From NCBI GenBank assembly GCA_963707135.1, contig CAVPOY010000023.1, forward strand, positions 1 to 64,000: a stretch of 64,000 nucleotides of DNA, given 5' to 3'. Origin of the DNA: JBGSTR01 sp963707135. GTDB lineage: Bacteria; Pseudomonadota; Gammaproteobacteria; Chromatiales; Chromatiaceae. The translations under genes were made by a program, and so were the position numbers. The notes beneath the pieces are model-generated. The model did not search any database. It saw only the letters and a program-made list of their open reading frames with translations, and was not told the DNA's origin. How positions within the stretch are numbered: the stretch's first letter is position 1; each line of letters starts with the position of its first letter. This document shows positions 53,809 to 62,501 of this stretch, piece by piece.

Positions 53809-54315
53809 ATGAAGCACCTGATTGCTGCCGCCGCGCTGGCCTTGTTTGCTCCGCTTTCGTCCTATGCCGCCGAGGCGCCGAGCCCCGATATCCGGATGTT
53901 CGAGATCGGTCAGACGGTTCTGAAAATGGGACTCGCCGACGGCGTATCGCCAGACGACGCCGGCGAGGCGATGCGCTCCAAGGCCGCCGAGCTGAATATG
54001 AAGCTGGTCGGTTACCAGAATGTCGGCGAGGAGGTCCGCAACCGCGGCATCGACGCGCCGCGGCTGGAGATCTTCCAGTTCTGCGACCCCGAGGACGCGG
54101 TCAAGATGGTCCAGTTCAACACCATCTACGCCGCCTACATGCCCTGCCGGATCGCCTTGGTCGAGGACAGCGACGGAAAGATCTGGCTCGAGATGCTGAA
54201 CCTCGACATGATCATCAGCGCCTACCCGTTGCCGCCCGAGCTGCAGGCCATCGCCATCAGCGTCAATGGGACCATGCTCGACATCATCACCGCGGGAGCC
54301 ACCGGGGAATTCTGA
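53809..54315 (+). CDS. Exported DUF302 family protein
   Basis: A 168-residue protein with a signal peptide (to SSYAAE) and one DUF302 domain, including LEIFQFCDPEDAVKMVQFN, AAYMPCRIALVED and the acidic terminal helix. Two Cys residues in the conserved core (FCDP, MPCRI) could form a redox or metal site. DUF302 proteins often accompany periplasmic redox proteins. AGGAG lies 4-8 bases before the ATG. Function unknown. Confidence 0.82.
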   Translation: MKHLIAAAALALFAPLSSYAAEAPSPDIRMFEIGQTVLKMGLADGVSPDDAGEAMRSKAAELNMKLVGYQNVGEEVRNRGIDAPRLEIFQFCDPEDAVKMVQFNTIYAAYMPCRIALVEDSDGKIWLEMLNLDMIISAYPLPPELQAIAISVNGTMLDIITAGATGEF

Positions 54316-54350
54316 TCCTGATCCGGAACCCCGAACGGCTCGGAGGCCAC

Positions 54351-54839
54351 ATGCCCAGCCCTCATCTGACCCGCTCGCTTACCGCCGTTGCCCTCGTCTG
54401 CCTAAGCCAGGTGGCAACAAGCGCCGAGCCCATTTACCGATCGATCGACGCGGACGGCAACGTCACCTATTCGTCCAGCCCCCCGCCCGGCTCGGGCGCC
54501 GAGCGGGTCGAGCAGGTCCCGATCGCGCCCGGCCCGTCGGCGGCACAGCAACGGAGCGCCGAGCAGCGCGCGCTTGAGATCGAACGTGACAGCAGTTCCC
54601 AGGCCGCCCCGGCACCCAGGGCGCGGGGGCCGGCGGCCGGGGTCGCCCAGGCCGAGCAGGACCTGGCGCGGGCCAGGGCGAACCTGGAGCAGGCCAAAGT
54701 AAAGCGCGACGACGACTGGCAGTGGCTCGCTTCCGGCGGCAGGGTCCTGTCCGAGCGTTATTTCAATCGCGTTTCCGCGGCGGAGGCCGAGGTCCAGGCG
54801 GCCGAGGACGCGTTGCGGCAGGCCCGCCGCGGGCGCTGA
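54351..54839 (+). CDS. DUF4124 domain exported protein
   Basis: A 162-residue protein with a signal peptide (ends ATSAEP), a DUF4124 module (PIYRSIDADGNVTYSSSPPPG), and a C-terminal coiled coil with regular Ala/Glu/Gln (AQAEQDLARARANLEQAK). DUF4124 occurs in many small envelope proteins of unclear function. GGAGG precedes the ATG. Its 3' end overlaps the converging PAP2 gene by 77 bp. Confidence 0.8.
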   Translation: MPSPHLTRSLTAVALVCLSQVATSAEPIYRSIDADGNVTYSSSPPPGSGAERVEQVPIAPGPSAAQQRSAEQRALEIERDSSSQAAPAPRARGPAAGVAQAEQDLARARANLEQAKVKRDDDWQWLASGGRVLSERYFNRVSAAEAEVQAAEDALRQARRGR

Positions 54840-55686
54840 CGCGCACCCAGCGGGCCAGCGGCAGGATCAGATAGCCGACGGCGGCGCTGATCAACGCCGC
54901 GACGCCGAGGAATCGCAGCAGGGTCGCGGCGTCCCGGTAACCCCCGTCCCAATAGGTCAGGGTCAGGGTCAAGAAGCAGGCCAGGGTCACGAATGCCAGA
55001 TGCACGGAGGCATCGGTCGCACCCACCGGCCAGCGCGCTGCCAGGCGCGCGCCGACCCACGCCGCCAACACGCCGCCGAGCAGACCCGCCGCCACGTCCA
55101 CGGGCCAATGCACGCCGACCGCGACGCGGCTGAGTCCGGCGAGCACGCCCAGCAGCACCAGCAGCACCCGGGACTCGACCCGGCGCGCGTAATAGACCAG
55201 CACGCCGAAGAACACCGCGGCTGTGACGCTGTGCCCAGACGGAAAGCTGCCTCGCCGATGCCCCGGGCCGATGAGGTTGAAGGCGTCCGCGGACAGGACC
55301 CCCGGCGGGCGGGTGGTGTCGAACAGGGGTTTCAGGCCGCGGCTGTAGGCGGTCGCGACCAGGGCCGCCAGGACCAGGGCCCAGAACACCCGGGGATAGC
55401 GCAGAGAAAAGAGCAGGCTCAGCGCGAACGGCACCCGCTCGTCGCCCAGGACCGTCAGCCACTGCCAAACCCAAGGCGGGCTAGCGGCCGCTAGGCCGTT
55501 GAGACGCTCGAAACCCGCGTGATAACCGCACGCGGCTAAGAGCGTCAGGCCGATGATCAGGCTGACCCAGGCCCAGCGTGAAAGCCAGGCCGCCCCTCCC
55601 GGGGGATCGAGCGGCGTGCGCCGGGCGCCCGCCTCCAGTGCCTCGCGCAAGTCGCGGCGCAGGAATCCGAGCAGACCCTCAGCCAC
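54763..55686 (-). CDS. PAP2-family phosphatase
   Basis: A 307-residue membrane protein with about seven helices. The tripartite acid-phosphatase motif is complete: KPLFDTTRPP, PSGHS and SRVAVGVHWPVDVAAG. It is a likely lipid-phosphate or undecaprenyl-pyrophosphate phosphatase. The GTG at 55686 overlaps the upstream glycosyltransferase stop by 8 bp; the frame further upstream is a shadow of that gene. Last in a three-gene operon with GT39 and GT2 enzymes, suggesting recycling or removal of the lipid carrier phosphate. Confidence 0.87.
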   Translation of the reverse strand: MAEGLLGFLRRDLREALEAGARRTPLDPPGGAAWLSRWAWVSLIIGLTLLAACGYHAGFERLNGLAAASPPWVWQWLTVLGDERVPFALSLLFSLRYPRVFWALVLAALVATAYSRGLKPLFDTTRPPGVLSADAFNLIGPGHRRGSFPSGHSVTAAVFFGVLVYYARRVESRVLLVLLGVLAGLSRVAVGVHWPVDVAAGLLGGVLAAWVGARLAARWPVGATDASVHLAFVTLACFLTLTLTYWDGGYRDAATLLRFLGVAALISAAVGYLILPLARWVRVSARGGPAATRPRPPGPRPPPRKRD

Positions 55687-57295
55687 CGCCCGCCCCGCTA
55701 TCCGGATCGCGACCCTCTCCGTCCCGAACCCGAACCAGCGCCACGGGGCCACGTCGGTAGAGCAGTTCCTGCCGCAGACCGGGGTATGCGGCGGCGAGAT
55801 GCTCCAGCTTGTCGACGCGCAGGAACACCAGCTCCCCGGCCCGGGGCTCGCGCTCCGGGGTGATGGTCTGCCGGTAGACGCTGAAACTCGGCATCGAGGT
55901 GCGATAGACGACGGTCGGCAGATCGAGCCGGCGCGCGAGCAGCGCCGCCTCCTTGACCGGCCCCTGCATGACATCGAGCACCCTCGGAACCAGGACGCCG
56001 TAGACCAGCAGGGCCTGGACGACACCCGCGAGCACCAGCCGTTCCCAGGGTGGCGGGCGCGCCCATAGCAACAACCCGATCACGGCGGCGAGTCCGGCAA
56101 GCATCGCGGCCAGATAGCCGGTGTCCAGGACCGAGCGGGCCTCCTGAAACATCGCGATCTCATGGGCCTTGCCTGCCTGGGACTCCGCCAACCCGATGAC
56201 AATGGGCAGAGCCGCCAGCAACCCGAGAAACACCAGCGGCGGCAGGAAGGCGAGCCAGCGGCTGGTTAGCATCGCCCGGTGTTTGGCCATCAGGACGAAC
56301 AGGGGCGTCGCGCCGTAGAGCAGGTAGTGGGGCAGCTTGGTACCGGAGAACGAGAAGAACAGGAACACCACGCCGAACCAGAGCCACAGGAAGCGGTCGA
56401 GCGGGTCCGCCCAGGCCCGTCGCAGCCCGGGCAGCAGGCTCAAAAACCAGCCCGTGAAGGGCAGCAGGATCACCGGCAGCATCACCAGGTAGTAGCCGGG
56501 GAAGCCGGCATGGCCGTGCATCGCATCCCCGAAGCGTCCCGCGTTGTGCTTCAGAAAAAAGCTCTCGAAGAAGGCTGTCCCGTCGTCCAGGTAGATGGCC
56601 AGATACCAGGGCCCCGCGACCAGGAGGAAGACCAGCCACCCGAGCGGTGAAATGGCCGCCCGCAGCCACAGATCGAGCCTGTGCGCCGACCAGAAGAACA
56701 GTAGGCTGACCAGCACCGGGAAGAACAGGGCGACCGGCCCCTTGGTCAGGAATCCGAGCCCCATCCAGAGGTAGGCGCGCAGCACGATTCGGCGCTCGGA
56801 CTGTAGGAAGAAGCGGTAGATCTCGAAAAAGGCGAGCGCTATGAACAGGTTGAGCACGGCGTCGGCGACCGCGGCCTTGGCGATCAGCGAAACCTGGAGA
56901 CTGAGGGCCATCACCAGGCCCGCGACGGTCGCGGTCCGCGCGTCGGCGCGCTCGCGTACGAACCCCCAGAGTGCCAACACCCACAGCGTGGCGGCCAGCG
57001 CCGAGGGCAGGCGCAGGGAGAGCTCGTCGAAACCGAGGACCTTCGCCGAGGCCGCCTGCAACCAGTAGATTAACACCGGCTTGTCGTAACGAGGCTCACC
57101 GTCCTTGTGCGGCGTGATGTAGTTGCCGCTCTCCAGCATCTCCCGGGTCGCCTCGGTGAAGGCGCCCTCGTCGAGGTCATACAGCGGAACGGCCCCCAGC
57201 TGCCAGAAGAAGCAGAGCACGACGACCGCGGCCAGCAGCCAGGGCGAGGTCAGCACCCCGGTCAACGCCGACCCGGTCGACGTCCGGTCCGGCAT
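55679..57295 (-). CDS. ArnT/PMT-like glycosyltransferase, family 39
   Basis: A 538-residue polytopic membrane enzyme. The acidic motif after the first helix (LYDLDEGAFTEATREM), the RYDKPVLIYWLQ segment and ALWGFVRER match ArnT-like transferases that move a sugar from undecaprenyl phosphate to lipid A or a protein. The ATG at 57295 overlaps the GT2 stop as TGATG; ATG 57313 is an alternative. The acceptor cannot be named; no arnA/arnB genes are near, so aminoarabinose is not supported. Confidence 0.87.
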   Translation of the reverse strand: MPDRTSTGSALTGVLTSPWLLAAVVVLCFFWQLGAVPLYDLDEGAFTEATREMLESGNYITPHKDGEPRYDKPVLIYWLQAASAKVLGFDELSLRLPSALAATLWVLALWGFVRERADARTATVAGLVMALSLQVSLIAKAAVADAVLNLFIALAFFEIYRFFLQSERRIVLRAYLWMGLGFLTKGPVALFFPVLVSLLFFWSAHRLDLWLRAAISPLGWLVFLLVAGPWYLAIYLDDGTAFFESFFLKHNAGRFGDAMHGHAGFPGYYLVMLPVILLPFTGWFLSLLPGLRRAWADPLDRFLWLWFGVVFLFFSFSGTKLPHYLLYGATPLFVLMAKHRAMLTSRWLAFLPPLVFLGLLAALPIVIGLAESQAGKAHEIAMFQEARSVLDTGYLAAMLAGLAAVIGLLLWARPPPWERLVLAGVVQALLVYGVLVPRVLDVMQGPVKEAALLARRLDLPTVVYRTSMPSFSVYRQTITPEREPRAGELVFLRVDKLEHLAAAYPGLRQELLYRRGPVALVRVRDGEGRDPDSGAGGG

Positions 57296-58299
57296 CACGC
57301 CGGCGATTTCCATTGAGCCGAGGCCGGGTCGGTCTGCCATCGGATCCGATGGTGGGTGCGCTCGCCGGAGGCGTAAAAGGTCCGCGTCAACAGCTCGGCA
57401 AGCACGCCGGTGGTCAGGAACTGGACGGAGGCGACCAGGAACAGGATCGAGACGAACAGCAATGGGCGGCCGCCGATATTGGCACCGAGCCAGAACTTGA
57501 CCACCAGCAGGTGGGCCATCATCAGGGCCCCGATGACGCCGAACAGGATGCCGATGGAGCCGAAGAAGTGCCCCGGCCGCGAGCCGAAGCGCAGGAAGAA
57601 AAAGGCCGCCAGCAGGTCCAGCAGGACGCGGAAGGTCCGTGAGATGCCGTATTTCGACTTTCCGAACTGCCTGGCCTGGTGGCCGACCTCGGTCTCGCCG
57701 ATCCGGCTCGGCTCGGTCACGCCGGCGACCCAGACCGGGATGAAGCGGTGCATCTCGCCGAGCAGCGTGACGTCCCGGATCACCTCGCCGCGGTATACCT
57801 TGAGGCTGCAGCCGTAGTCGTGCAGCGCCACCCCGGTGACCTTGCCGATCAGCTTGTTGGCGATCTTGGACGGGATCTTGCGCAAGACCAGGGCGTCCTG
57901 GCGCCGCCGGCGCCAGCCCTGGAGCAGATCCAGATCACGCTCCAGAAGCTCTTCGACCATACGCGGGACATCCGCGGGGTCGTTCTGCAGGTCCCCGTCC
58001 AGGGTCGCGATCAGTTCGCCCCGCGCGGCGTCGAAACCGGCCTGCATCGCCGCGGTCTGGCCGAAGTTGCGCCGCAGCCCGACGACCCGCACATGCCCCC
58101 CGTAGCGCTCGGCGACCTGACGCAGCCGCCCCCCGGTGCCGTCACGGCTGCCGTCGTCGACGCAGATCAGTTCCCAGACACCCGGGTAATCGGCGAGTCC
58201 CCGGTGGACGCGCGCGACCATGGGCTCGACATTGTCGACCTCGTTATACATGGGTATGACGACCGACAGAGACGGGCGCTCGGCGTTGGGACTGCTCAT
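57295..58299 (-). CDS. GT2 polyprenyl-phosphate glycosyltransferase (ArnC/DPM1-like)
   Basis: A 334-residue enzyme. The GT-A core has VVIPMYNEVDNVEP, VDDGSRDGT, LRRNFGQTAAMQAGF and the DxD region TLDGDLQNDP, followed by QARQFGKSKYG. Two C-terminal transmembrane helices (about 230-250 and 270-300) anchor it. It most likely makes undecaprenyl-phosphate sugar, the donor for the GT39 enzyme encoded immediately downstream. Confidence 0.92.
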   Translation of the reverse strand: MSSPNAERPSLSVVIPMYNEVDNVEPMVARVHRGLADYPGVWELICVDDGSRDGTGGRLRQVAERYGGHVRVVGLRRNFGQTAAMQAGFDAARGELIATLDGDLQNDPADVPRMVEELLERDLDLLQGWRRRRQDALVLRKIPSKIANKLIGKVTGVALHDYGCSLKVYRGEVIRDVTLLGEMHRFIPVWVAGVTEPSRIGETEVGHQARQFGKSKYGISRTFRVLLDLLAAFFFLRFGSRPGHFFGSIGILFGVIGALMMAHLLVVKFWLGANIGGRPLLFVSILFLVASVQFLTTGVLAELLTRTFYASGERTHHRIRWQTDPASAQWKSPA

Positions 58300-58489
58300 C
58301 GGGGCTTCGATCCAGGGCTCGGGACAACGCTGCCCCAGCGGGCTGCAAACTAAACGGGCATCCTGAAAAGATCAACCGCGGCAAGCCGCCGGCCCGAACG
58401 GCCCGCCATGGCTCGACCCTTGGACCCTGGGGATCTGCCGTTCGCGCCCCATCTATGGGGTTCCGCGCCGGCGGGCACAGGAGCCATCG

Positions 58490-59152
58490 ATGACCCGAAA
58501 TCCATTCTTTCCCAAGTTCGGTGACCTGCCTGCCGAGCTTCCGGTCTTCCCGCTTTCAGGGGCCGTGGTCATGCCCGGCGTGCAGCTGCCGCTGAACATC
58601 TTCGAGCCGCGGTACCTCAACATGATCTTCGATGCCCTCGCCGCCGACCAGCTGATCGGAATGATCCAACCCACCAGCGAGACCCTGCTGGAGGAGGTCC
58701 CCGAGCTTCATCGGGTCGGCTGCGCGGGCCGCATCACCTCCTACAGCGAGACCTCCGACGGTCGGATCGTGCTGGTGCTCACCGGCGTCTGCCGATTCGG
58801 CGCGGTCCGTGAGGTCGATGGGCGGCGCGGCTACCGGAGGGTCGCGGCCAGCTGGGAGCGATTCGCGGCGGACTGCCACGGCGACGAGGAGCGGATCGCC
58901 GACCGGAGCGGATTCCAGGCCTCCCTGAAGAGCTTCTGCACGTTGCGCGGCGTCGAGATTCCCTGGGACGACGTCAAGAAAATGGCCGACGCCGATCTGG
59001 TCAATCTGCTCTGCGCTCATCTGCCGTTGAGCCCGGAGGACAAGCAGGCGCTGATCGAGACCATCACGACCGGCGAGCGGGCGAGCCTGATGCGGGGGCT
59101 GCTGGACATGGCGTCGTTGACCAGTCTGGAAACCGCCGAGCACCGCCACTAG
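58490..59152 (+). CDS. LON peptidase substrate-binding domain protein
   Basis: A 220-residue stand-alone LON N-terminal domain: LPVFPLSGAVVMPGVQLPLNIFEPRYL, then IGMIQP and GCAGRITSYSETSDGR. It lacks the ATPase and protease parts, as is usual for this bacterial family (YcaN/'LON_substr_bdg' proteins). AGGAG precedes the ATG. Function is not established. It starts 89 bp before the Fe-S assembly gene. Confidence 0.88.
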   Translation: MTRNPFFPKFGDLPAELPVFPLSGAVVMPGVQLPLNIFEPRYLNMIFDALAADQLIGMIQPTSETLLEEVPELHRVGCAGRITSYSETSDGRIVLVLTGVCRFGAVREVDGRRGYRRVAASWERFAADCHGDEERIADRSGFQASLKSFCTLRGVEIPWDDVKKMADADLVNLLCAHLPLSPEDKQALIETITTGERASLMRGLLDMASLTSLETAEHRH

Positions 59153-59240
59153 CGGCCCGCGGCCAGACACCGGGGCTTGAAATGTCCCGGCGTCAGGGCT
59201 ATCTCGCAAGCAGATAAGTTACCCATCGGAGAGGTTTCAT

Positions 59241-59567
59241 ATGGCGGTCACGCTTACCGAGGCGGCAGCCGGACACGTCGCCCGCATGCTCCAGCAGCGG
59301 GGTCGCGGCGTCGGCCTGCGCATCGGCACCAAGAAGAGCGGTTGCACCGGCTTCGCCTACGAGGTCGACTACGCGGACGCGGTCGAGGCCGGCGACCAGG
59401 TGTTCGAGAGCCACGGCGTCAAGGTCGTCGTCGACGGCCCGAGCCTGACGCAGATCGACGGCATGGAGGTCGACTTCGTCAAGTCCAGCCTGCTCAACCA
59501 GGGTTTCGAGTTCCGCAACCCCAACGTCAAGGACATGTGCGGTTGCGGCGAGTCCTTCAGCGTCTGA
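59241..59567 (+). CDS. iscA: A-type Fe-S carrier protein (IscA/SufA family)
   Basis: A 108-residue protein with the three cluster-binding cysteines: Cys35 (SGCTGFAY) and Cys100/Cys102 (CGCGESF). It carries and delivers nascent Fe-S clusters. GGAGAGG precedes the ATG. SufE lies 18 bp downstream, so the pair forms a small cysteine-sulfur mobilising unit that lacks the sufBCDS core in this window. IscA versus SufA versus ErpA cannot be decided with certainty. Confidence 0.9.
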   Translation: MAVTLTEAAAGHVARMLQQRGRGVGLRIGTKKSGCTGFAYEVDYADAVEAGDQVFESHGVKVVVDGPSLTQIDGMEVDFVKSSLLNQGFEFRNPNVKDMCGCGESFSV

Positions 59568-59585
59568 CCCGGCGGCGCAGCAACG

Positions 59586-60008
59586 ATGGTCAGCGACGAG
59601 ATCCAGGAGATCATCGAGAACTTCGATCTGCTGGGCGACTGGGACCAGCGCTACCAGTACCTGGTAGAGATCGGGGAGCGGATGCCCCCGATGGCCCCCG
59701 CCGACAAGACCGAAGAGAACCGGGTCAAGGAGTGCATGAGCCTGGTCCACACCTCGGCCAGGCTGAACGGCGGCGATCCGCTGCGGCTGGTCTACAGCGG
59801 TGACTGCGACACGGCGATCATCAAGGGCGTCGTCGCGCTCTTGGTCCAGCTGTTCTCAGGCAAGACCGCGTCCGAGATCGAGGCCTTGGACGTGGACGAG
59901 CTGTTCGAGGGACTGCACCTCGAGGAGCATCTCAGCCCAAACCGGCACGTGGGCGTCTACGCGATCGTCGGCAAGATGAAAGGCCAGTCCCGCGCGCTCG
60001 CGGGCTAA
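59586..60008 (+). CDS. sufE: Cysteine desulfuration protein SufE
   Basis: A 140-residue protein. It accepts persulfide sulfur from a SufS/CsdA desulfurase on Cys50 (VKECMSLVH). The fold elements QEIIENFDLLGDWDQRYQYL and the ALLVQLFSGKTASEI helix are present. It is downstream of the IscA gene, and its last 4 bp overlap the end of the converging xdhC gene. Confidence 0.93.
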   Translation: MVSDEIQEIIENFDLLGDWDQRYQYLVEIGERMPPMAPADKTEENRVKECMSLVHTSARLNGGDPLRLVYSGDCDTAIIKGVVALLVQLFSGKTASEIEALDVDELFEGLHLEEHLSPNRHVGVYAIVGKMKGQSRALAG

Positions 60009-61009
60009 CGCCGCGCCGCCGCGCCGACCGCGCCCTGCCCTTCCTCGGAGCGGCCTTGCTCGGCCAGCGCCCGACCGTTGCGAACGGCGACAATCTCGGC
60101 CGCGATAGCGACCGCGATCTCGGGTGGGGTACGCCCTCCTATCGGCAGGCCCACCGGTCCGCGCAGCCGCGCAATTTGTTCCGGACCCAGGCCAAGCTCG
60201 GAGAGCCGGGCGCGCCGCGACTGTTGGGTGCGCCTCGACCCCAGCGCGCCGACATAGAATGCCCGACCGGTCAGGGCCTGCATCAGGGCCATGTCGTCGA
60301 GCTTGGGATCGTGGGTCAGCGCGACGACGGCGCTGCGCGGGTCGTCCGCTCGGGCAGCCACCACATCGTCCGGCATTCCGGGATCGAGCTCGGTACCGGA
60401 CAGGTCCCACGCCTCCCTCTGGTCCTCGCGCGGGTCGCAGACCACCGCCCGATAGCCGAGCGACTGGACGATCGGGACCAGGAAACGGGCGATGTGAGTG
60501 GCGCCTATGATGACCATCTGCCAGCTTGGCCCGAAGACCCGCGACAGGGACGAACCCGGCTCAAGCCGAAACGCGTCACGCGGTCCAGTGGCGTGCAGGC
60601 TGACCTCGCCAGTGCGCAGACAGACGCGGCGCTCGACGGCTTCGCGGGCCGCCACGCGCTGCCGCAGCAAACGCCATTGAGCCGACGCCTCAACCCGCTC
60701 GGCGATCAGGTCCAGCCGCCCGCCGCAGGGTAGACCCAGCCGAGCCGATTCGCCCGGATCGGCCCCGAAGCTGAGCGACTCGGGCATCTCGCCGGAAACC
60801 CCTCCGCCGCGAACCCGCTCCACCAAGTCCTGCTCCACGCACCCGCCGGAGACCGACCCGGTCTGCCGCCCGTGGCCGTCGATCAGCAGCAGCGACCCCG
60901 GCGGCCTCGGCGACGAGCCCCAGGTTTCGACGACAGTGAATAGCCACGCCCTTGCGCCATCGGGAAGCGCACAGAGGGCGTCAAGAATCTCGTCGTCGGG
61001 GTTGATCAT
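60005..61009 (-). CDS. xdhC: XdhC/CoxI family protein
   Basis: A 334-residue protein with the N-terminal XdhC/CoxI motif (VVETWGSSPRPPGS, VSGGCVEQDLV), a GLPCGGRLDL segment and a C-terminal Rossmann half (VIIGATHIARFLVP, ALTHDPKLDD, YVGALGSRRTQQSR). Such proteins insert or sulfurate molybdenum cofactor for xanthine-dehydrogenase-like enzymes. No such enzyme is in the window. The ATG at 61009 is used; the frame extends upstream without family similarity. Confidence 0.87.
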   Translation of the reverse strand: MINPDDEILDALCALPDGARAWLFTVVETWGSSPRPPGSLLLIDGHGRQTGSVSGGCVEQDLVERVRGGGVSGEMPESLSFGADPGESARLGLPCGGRLDLIAERVEASAQWRLLRQRVAAREAVERRVCLRTGEVSLHATGPRDAFRLEPGSSLSRVFGPSWQMVIIGATHIARFLVPIVQSLGYRAVVCDPREDQREAWDLSGTELDPGMPDDVVAARADDPRSAVVALTHDPKLDDMALMQALTGRAFYVGALGSRRTQQSRRARLSELGLGPEQIARLRGPVGLPIGGRTPPEIAVAIAAEIVAVRNGRALAEQGRSEEGQGAVGAAARR

Positions 61010-61763
61010 CGAGACTGTTGTCCCCCGAACCGTGGCCAATCTGAAACCACGGCCCCGACCAGTTTCCGCGCTTTGGCTGATGTGCGCCATGGAGTGCCGG
61101 GCATCCGCGCGGGCCCAGGGTGCGGTTTGTTGGGCGCCTTCAACGCAGTGGGTCCTGATGAAGCCCCTTCATTCGCGCCGCTACCTCTCTCTCTGATTCT
61201 CGCTGCATTGACTGCTCGCGAGGTTTCCAACGATTCTCCAAACCGCGTTTGTGAGGCTTGCACAACCCGCAGCTGCGACGCTTATTTTTCAGTTGCTTCC
61301 TCATCGCTTACCGCCTTCGCCTTTGTCATGGCGCGTTCCATAAAAACAAGCGCCCCGTATTTTACTGTCTCGCGCTATTCCTGCCGCCCGCCGCGTCTGC
61401 TCGGCATCCTGGCCTCGCGGCAACTGCCCCGGAAGCCGCTTTGGTTCTTCGCACCGTTGCGCTGCGTTCTTCCAACCTTGCCAACCTTGCCAACCTTGCC
61501 GCTCATGGTCTTCGATAGTGCTCTACGCCCAAAGTACACGCAGAACCCGGCATTGCACTATCGACGCTATGCGGGGTTTGAGAACGAACCACATGGCAGC
61601 GTCTGAGGCCGTTGCCGCAGAACCAGACGTCCTCGTGCGGGCCAGGATCCCCAAATTCCGAATGCTCCGGGCCCTTCGCGGTTTCCACGTCTTCCGGCGG
61701 TTGTAAGTCGCGTTTTCCACGCGCATTCTTTGTCGTTCTGTCATTAAAGCCTCGAGGTGTAAA
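61010..61763. other. Long intergenic region, no gene supported
   Basis: The 754 bp between xdhC and the small secreted gene include AT-richer stretches (about 61180-61380), a triple 9-bp tandem repeat (61472-61500) and short arginine-rich frames that look random. I find no promoter, RNA or protein I can stand behind. Confidence 0.4.
61472..61500. repeat. CCAACCTTG tandem repeat
   Basis: Three exact copies at 61472-61480, 61481-61489 and 61490-61498, plus two bases of a fourth, in non-coding DNA. Such 9-bp arrays can vary in copy number by slippage. Confidence 0.7.
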
Positions 61764-62057
61764 TTGAAGTCCAAGAACAGTGCGATCGCGACTATAGGTC
61801 TCCTTCTGCTGACGACTGGTCTTACCGTCTCCGCTGCCGAGGAGGTGATCAGCAACGGGATCGACGTTGACGTCCGCCAGTACATCGACGAGGCCCCGCA
61901 AGGTCAACCCGACCCGTCCATAGGCCAGGACGTTCAGGATCTGGGTGACGGGACTACGAATGAGGGCGGAACGCCGGATGCGGTTTTCGACCTGCGCGAC
62001 GCGGCCATCGATGGTGAGAAGAACCTCGGACCCAACGCCCCAGGCTATATCCCCTGA
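61764..62057 (+). CDS. Small secreted protein of unknown function
   Basis: A 97-residue protein with a TTG start, GAGG 9-12 bases upstream, and a clean signal peptide (KSKNSAIATIGLLLLTTG, cleavage after VSAAE). The mature 72 residues are acidic, Gly/Asp-rich and lack cysteine. It precedes the pilin gene by 444 bp. No family recognised. Confidence 0.55.
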   Translation: MKSKNSAIATIGLLLLTTGLTVSAAEEVISNGIDVDVRQYIDEAPQGQPDPSIGQDVQDLGDGTTNEGGTPDAVFDLRDAAIDGEKNLGPNAPGYIP

Positions 62058-62501
62058 GGATACCGAAGGGACTGGGCAGGCCAGCCGGGACGCACCCAGA
62101 ACCTCAGCGCCAGAATCATCGAGGGCGGCGGGTGATGACCGATATCACCGCCGGGTCTTGCAGGTCGGTCCTACCAAGTGAACACGACCAAATCGAGCGG
62201 CATGCCCACGGGGCTGAGTTGGCCGATGCCCGCTCGAACCGATCCGCTCTTCAACGTCATCGCGAAGCGGCGGCATCGGTATCGCCCTCCCGTCTTCCCG
62301 GTCGCGACGACGACACTTCGTTGCACGGGCTGAGATGGGAGGCTGGCGCTCCCGAGCTCCCGCTTCGAACCGCGCCCGGGTATTCCCCGCCGGACTCCCG
62401 ATAGCCGGTTTTTCACCACACCGCATGACGGAAGGCTCGGATCGAGTTCGGCGAACCGGGTATGCTTTGCCAAGCAGACCGGGACTTAAGGAGATCGCCA
62501 C
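62058..62501. other. Intergenic region without a supported gene
   Basis: These 444 bp are less biased in codon-like structure than the flanking genes. The final 20 bp hold the AAGGAG of the pilin gene. Nothing else is supported. Confidence 0.35.

Noticed and set aside
53055..54839. 594-residue plus-strand frame covering cytochrome c4, DUF302 and DUF4124 genes
   Set aside because: Only its last 162 codons, from ATG 54351, are protein-like (signal peptide and DUF4124). The first part is a frame shadow of cytochrome c4 and DUF302.
54763..56025. Longer reading of the PAP2 gene with 113 extra N-terminal residues
   Set aside because: The extra part is Ser/Arg/Cys-rich and antiparallel in quality to the overlapping GT39 gene in another frame. 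The GTG at 55686 with stop-start overlap is better.
58330..58420. Possible fourth full copy of the five-hairpin element (GGCATCCTGAAAAGATCAACCGCGG)
   Set aside because: Only the first block is vaguely similar, and I could not draw the following stems.
62171..62473. 100-residue minus-strand frame upstream of the pilin gene
   Set aside because: No ribosome-binding site, no domain, and it lies opposite to the pilin leader region.
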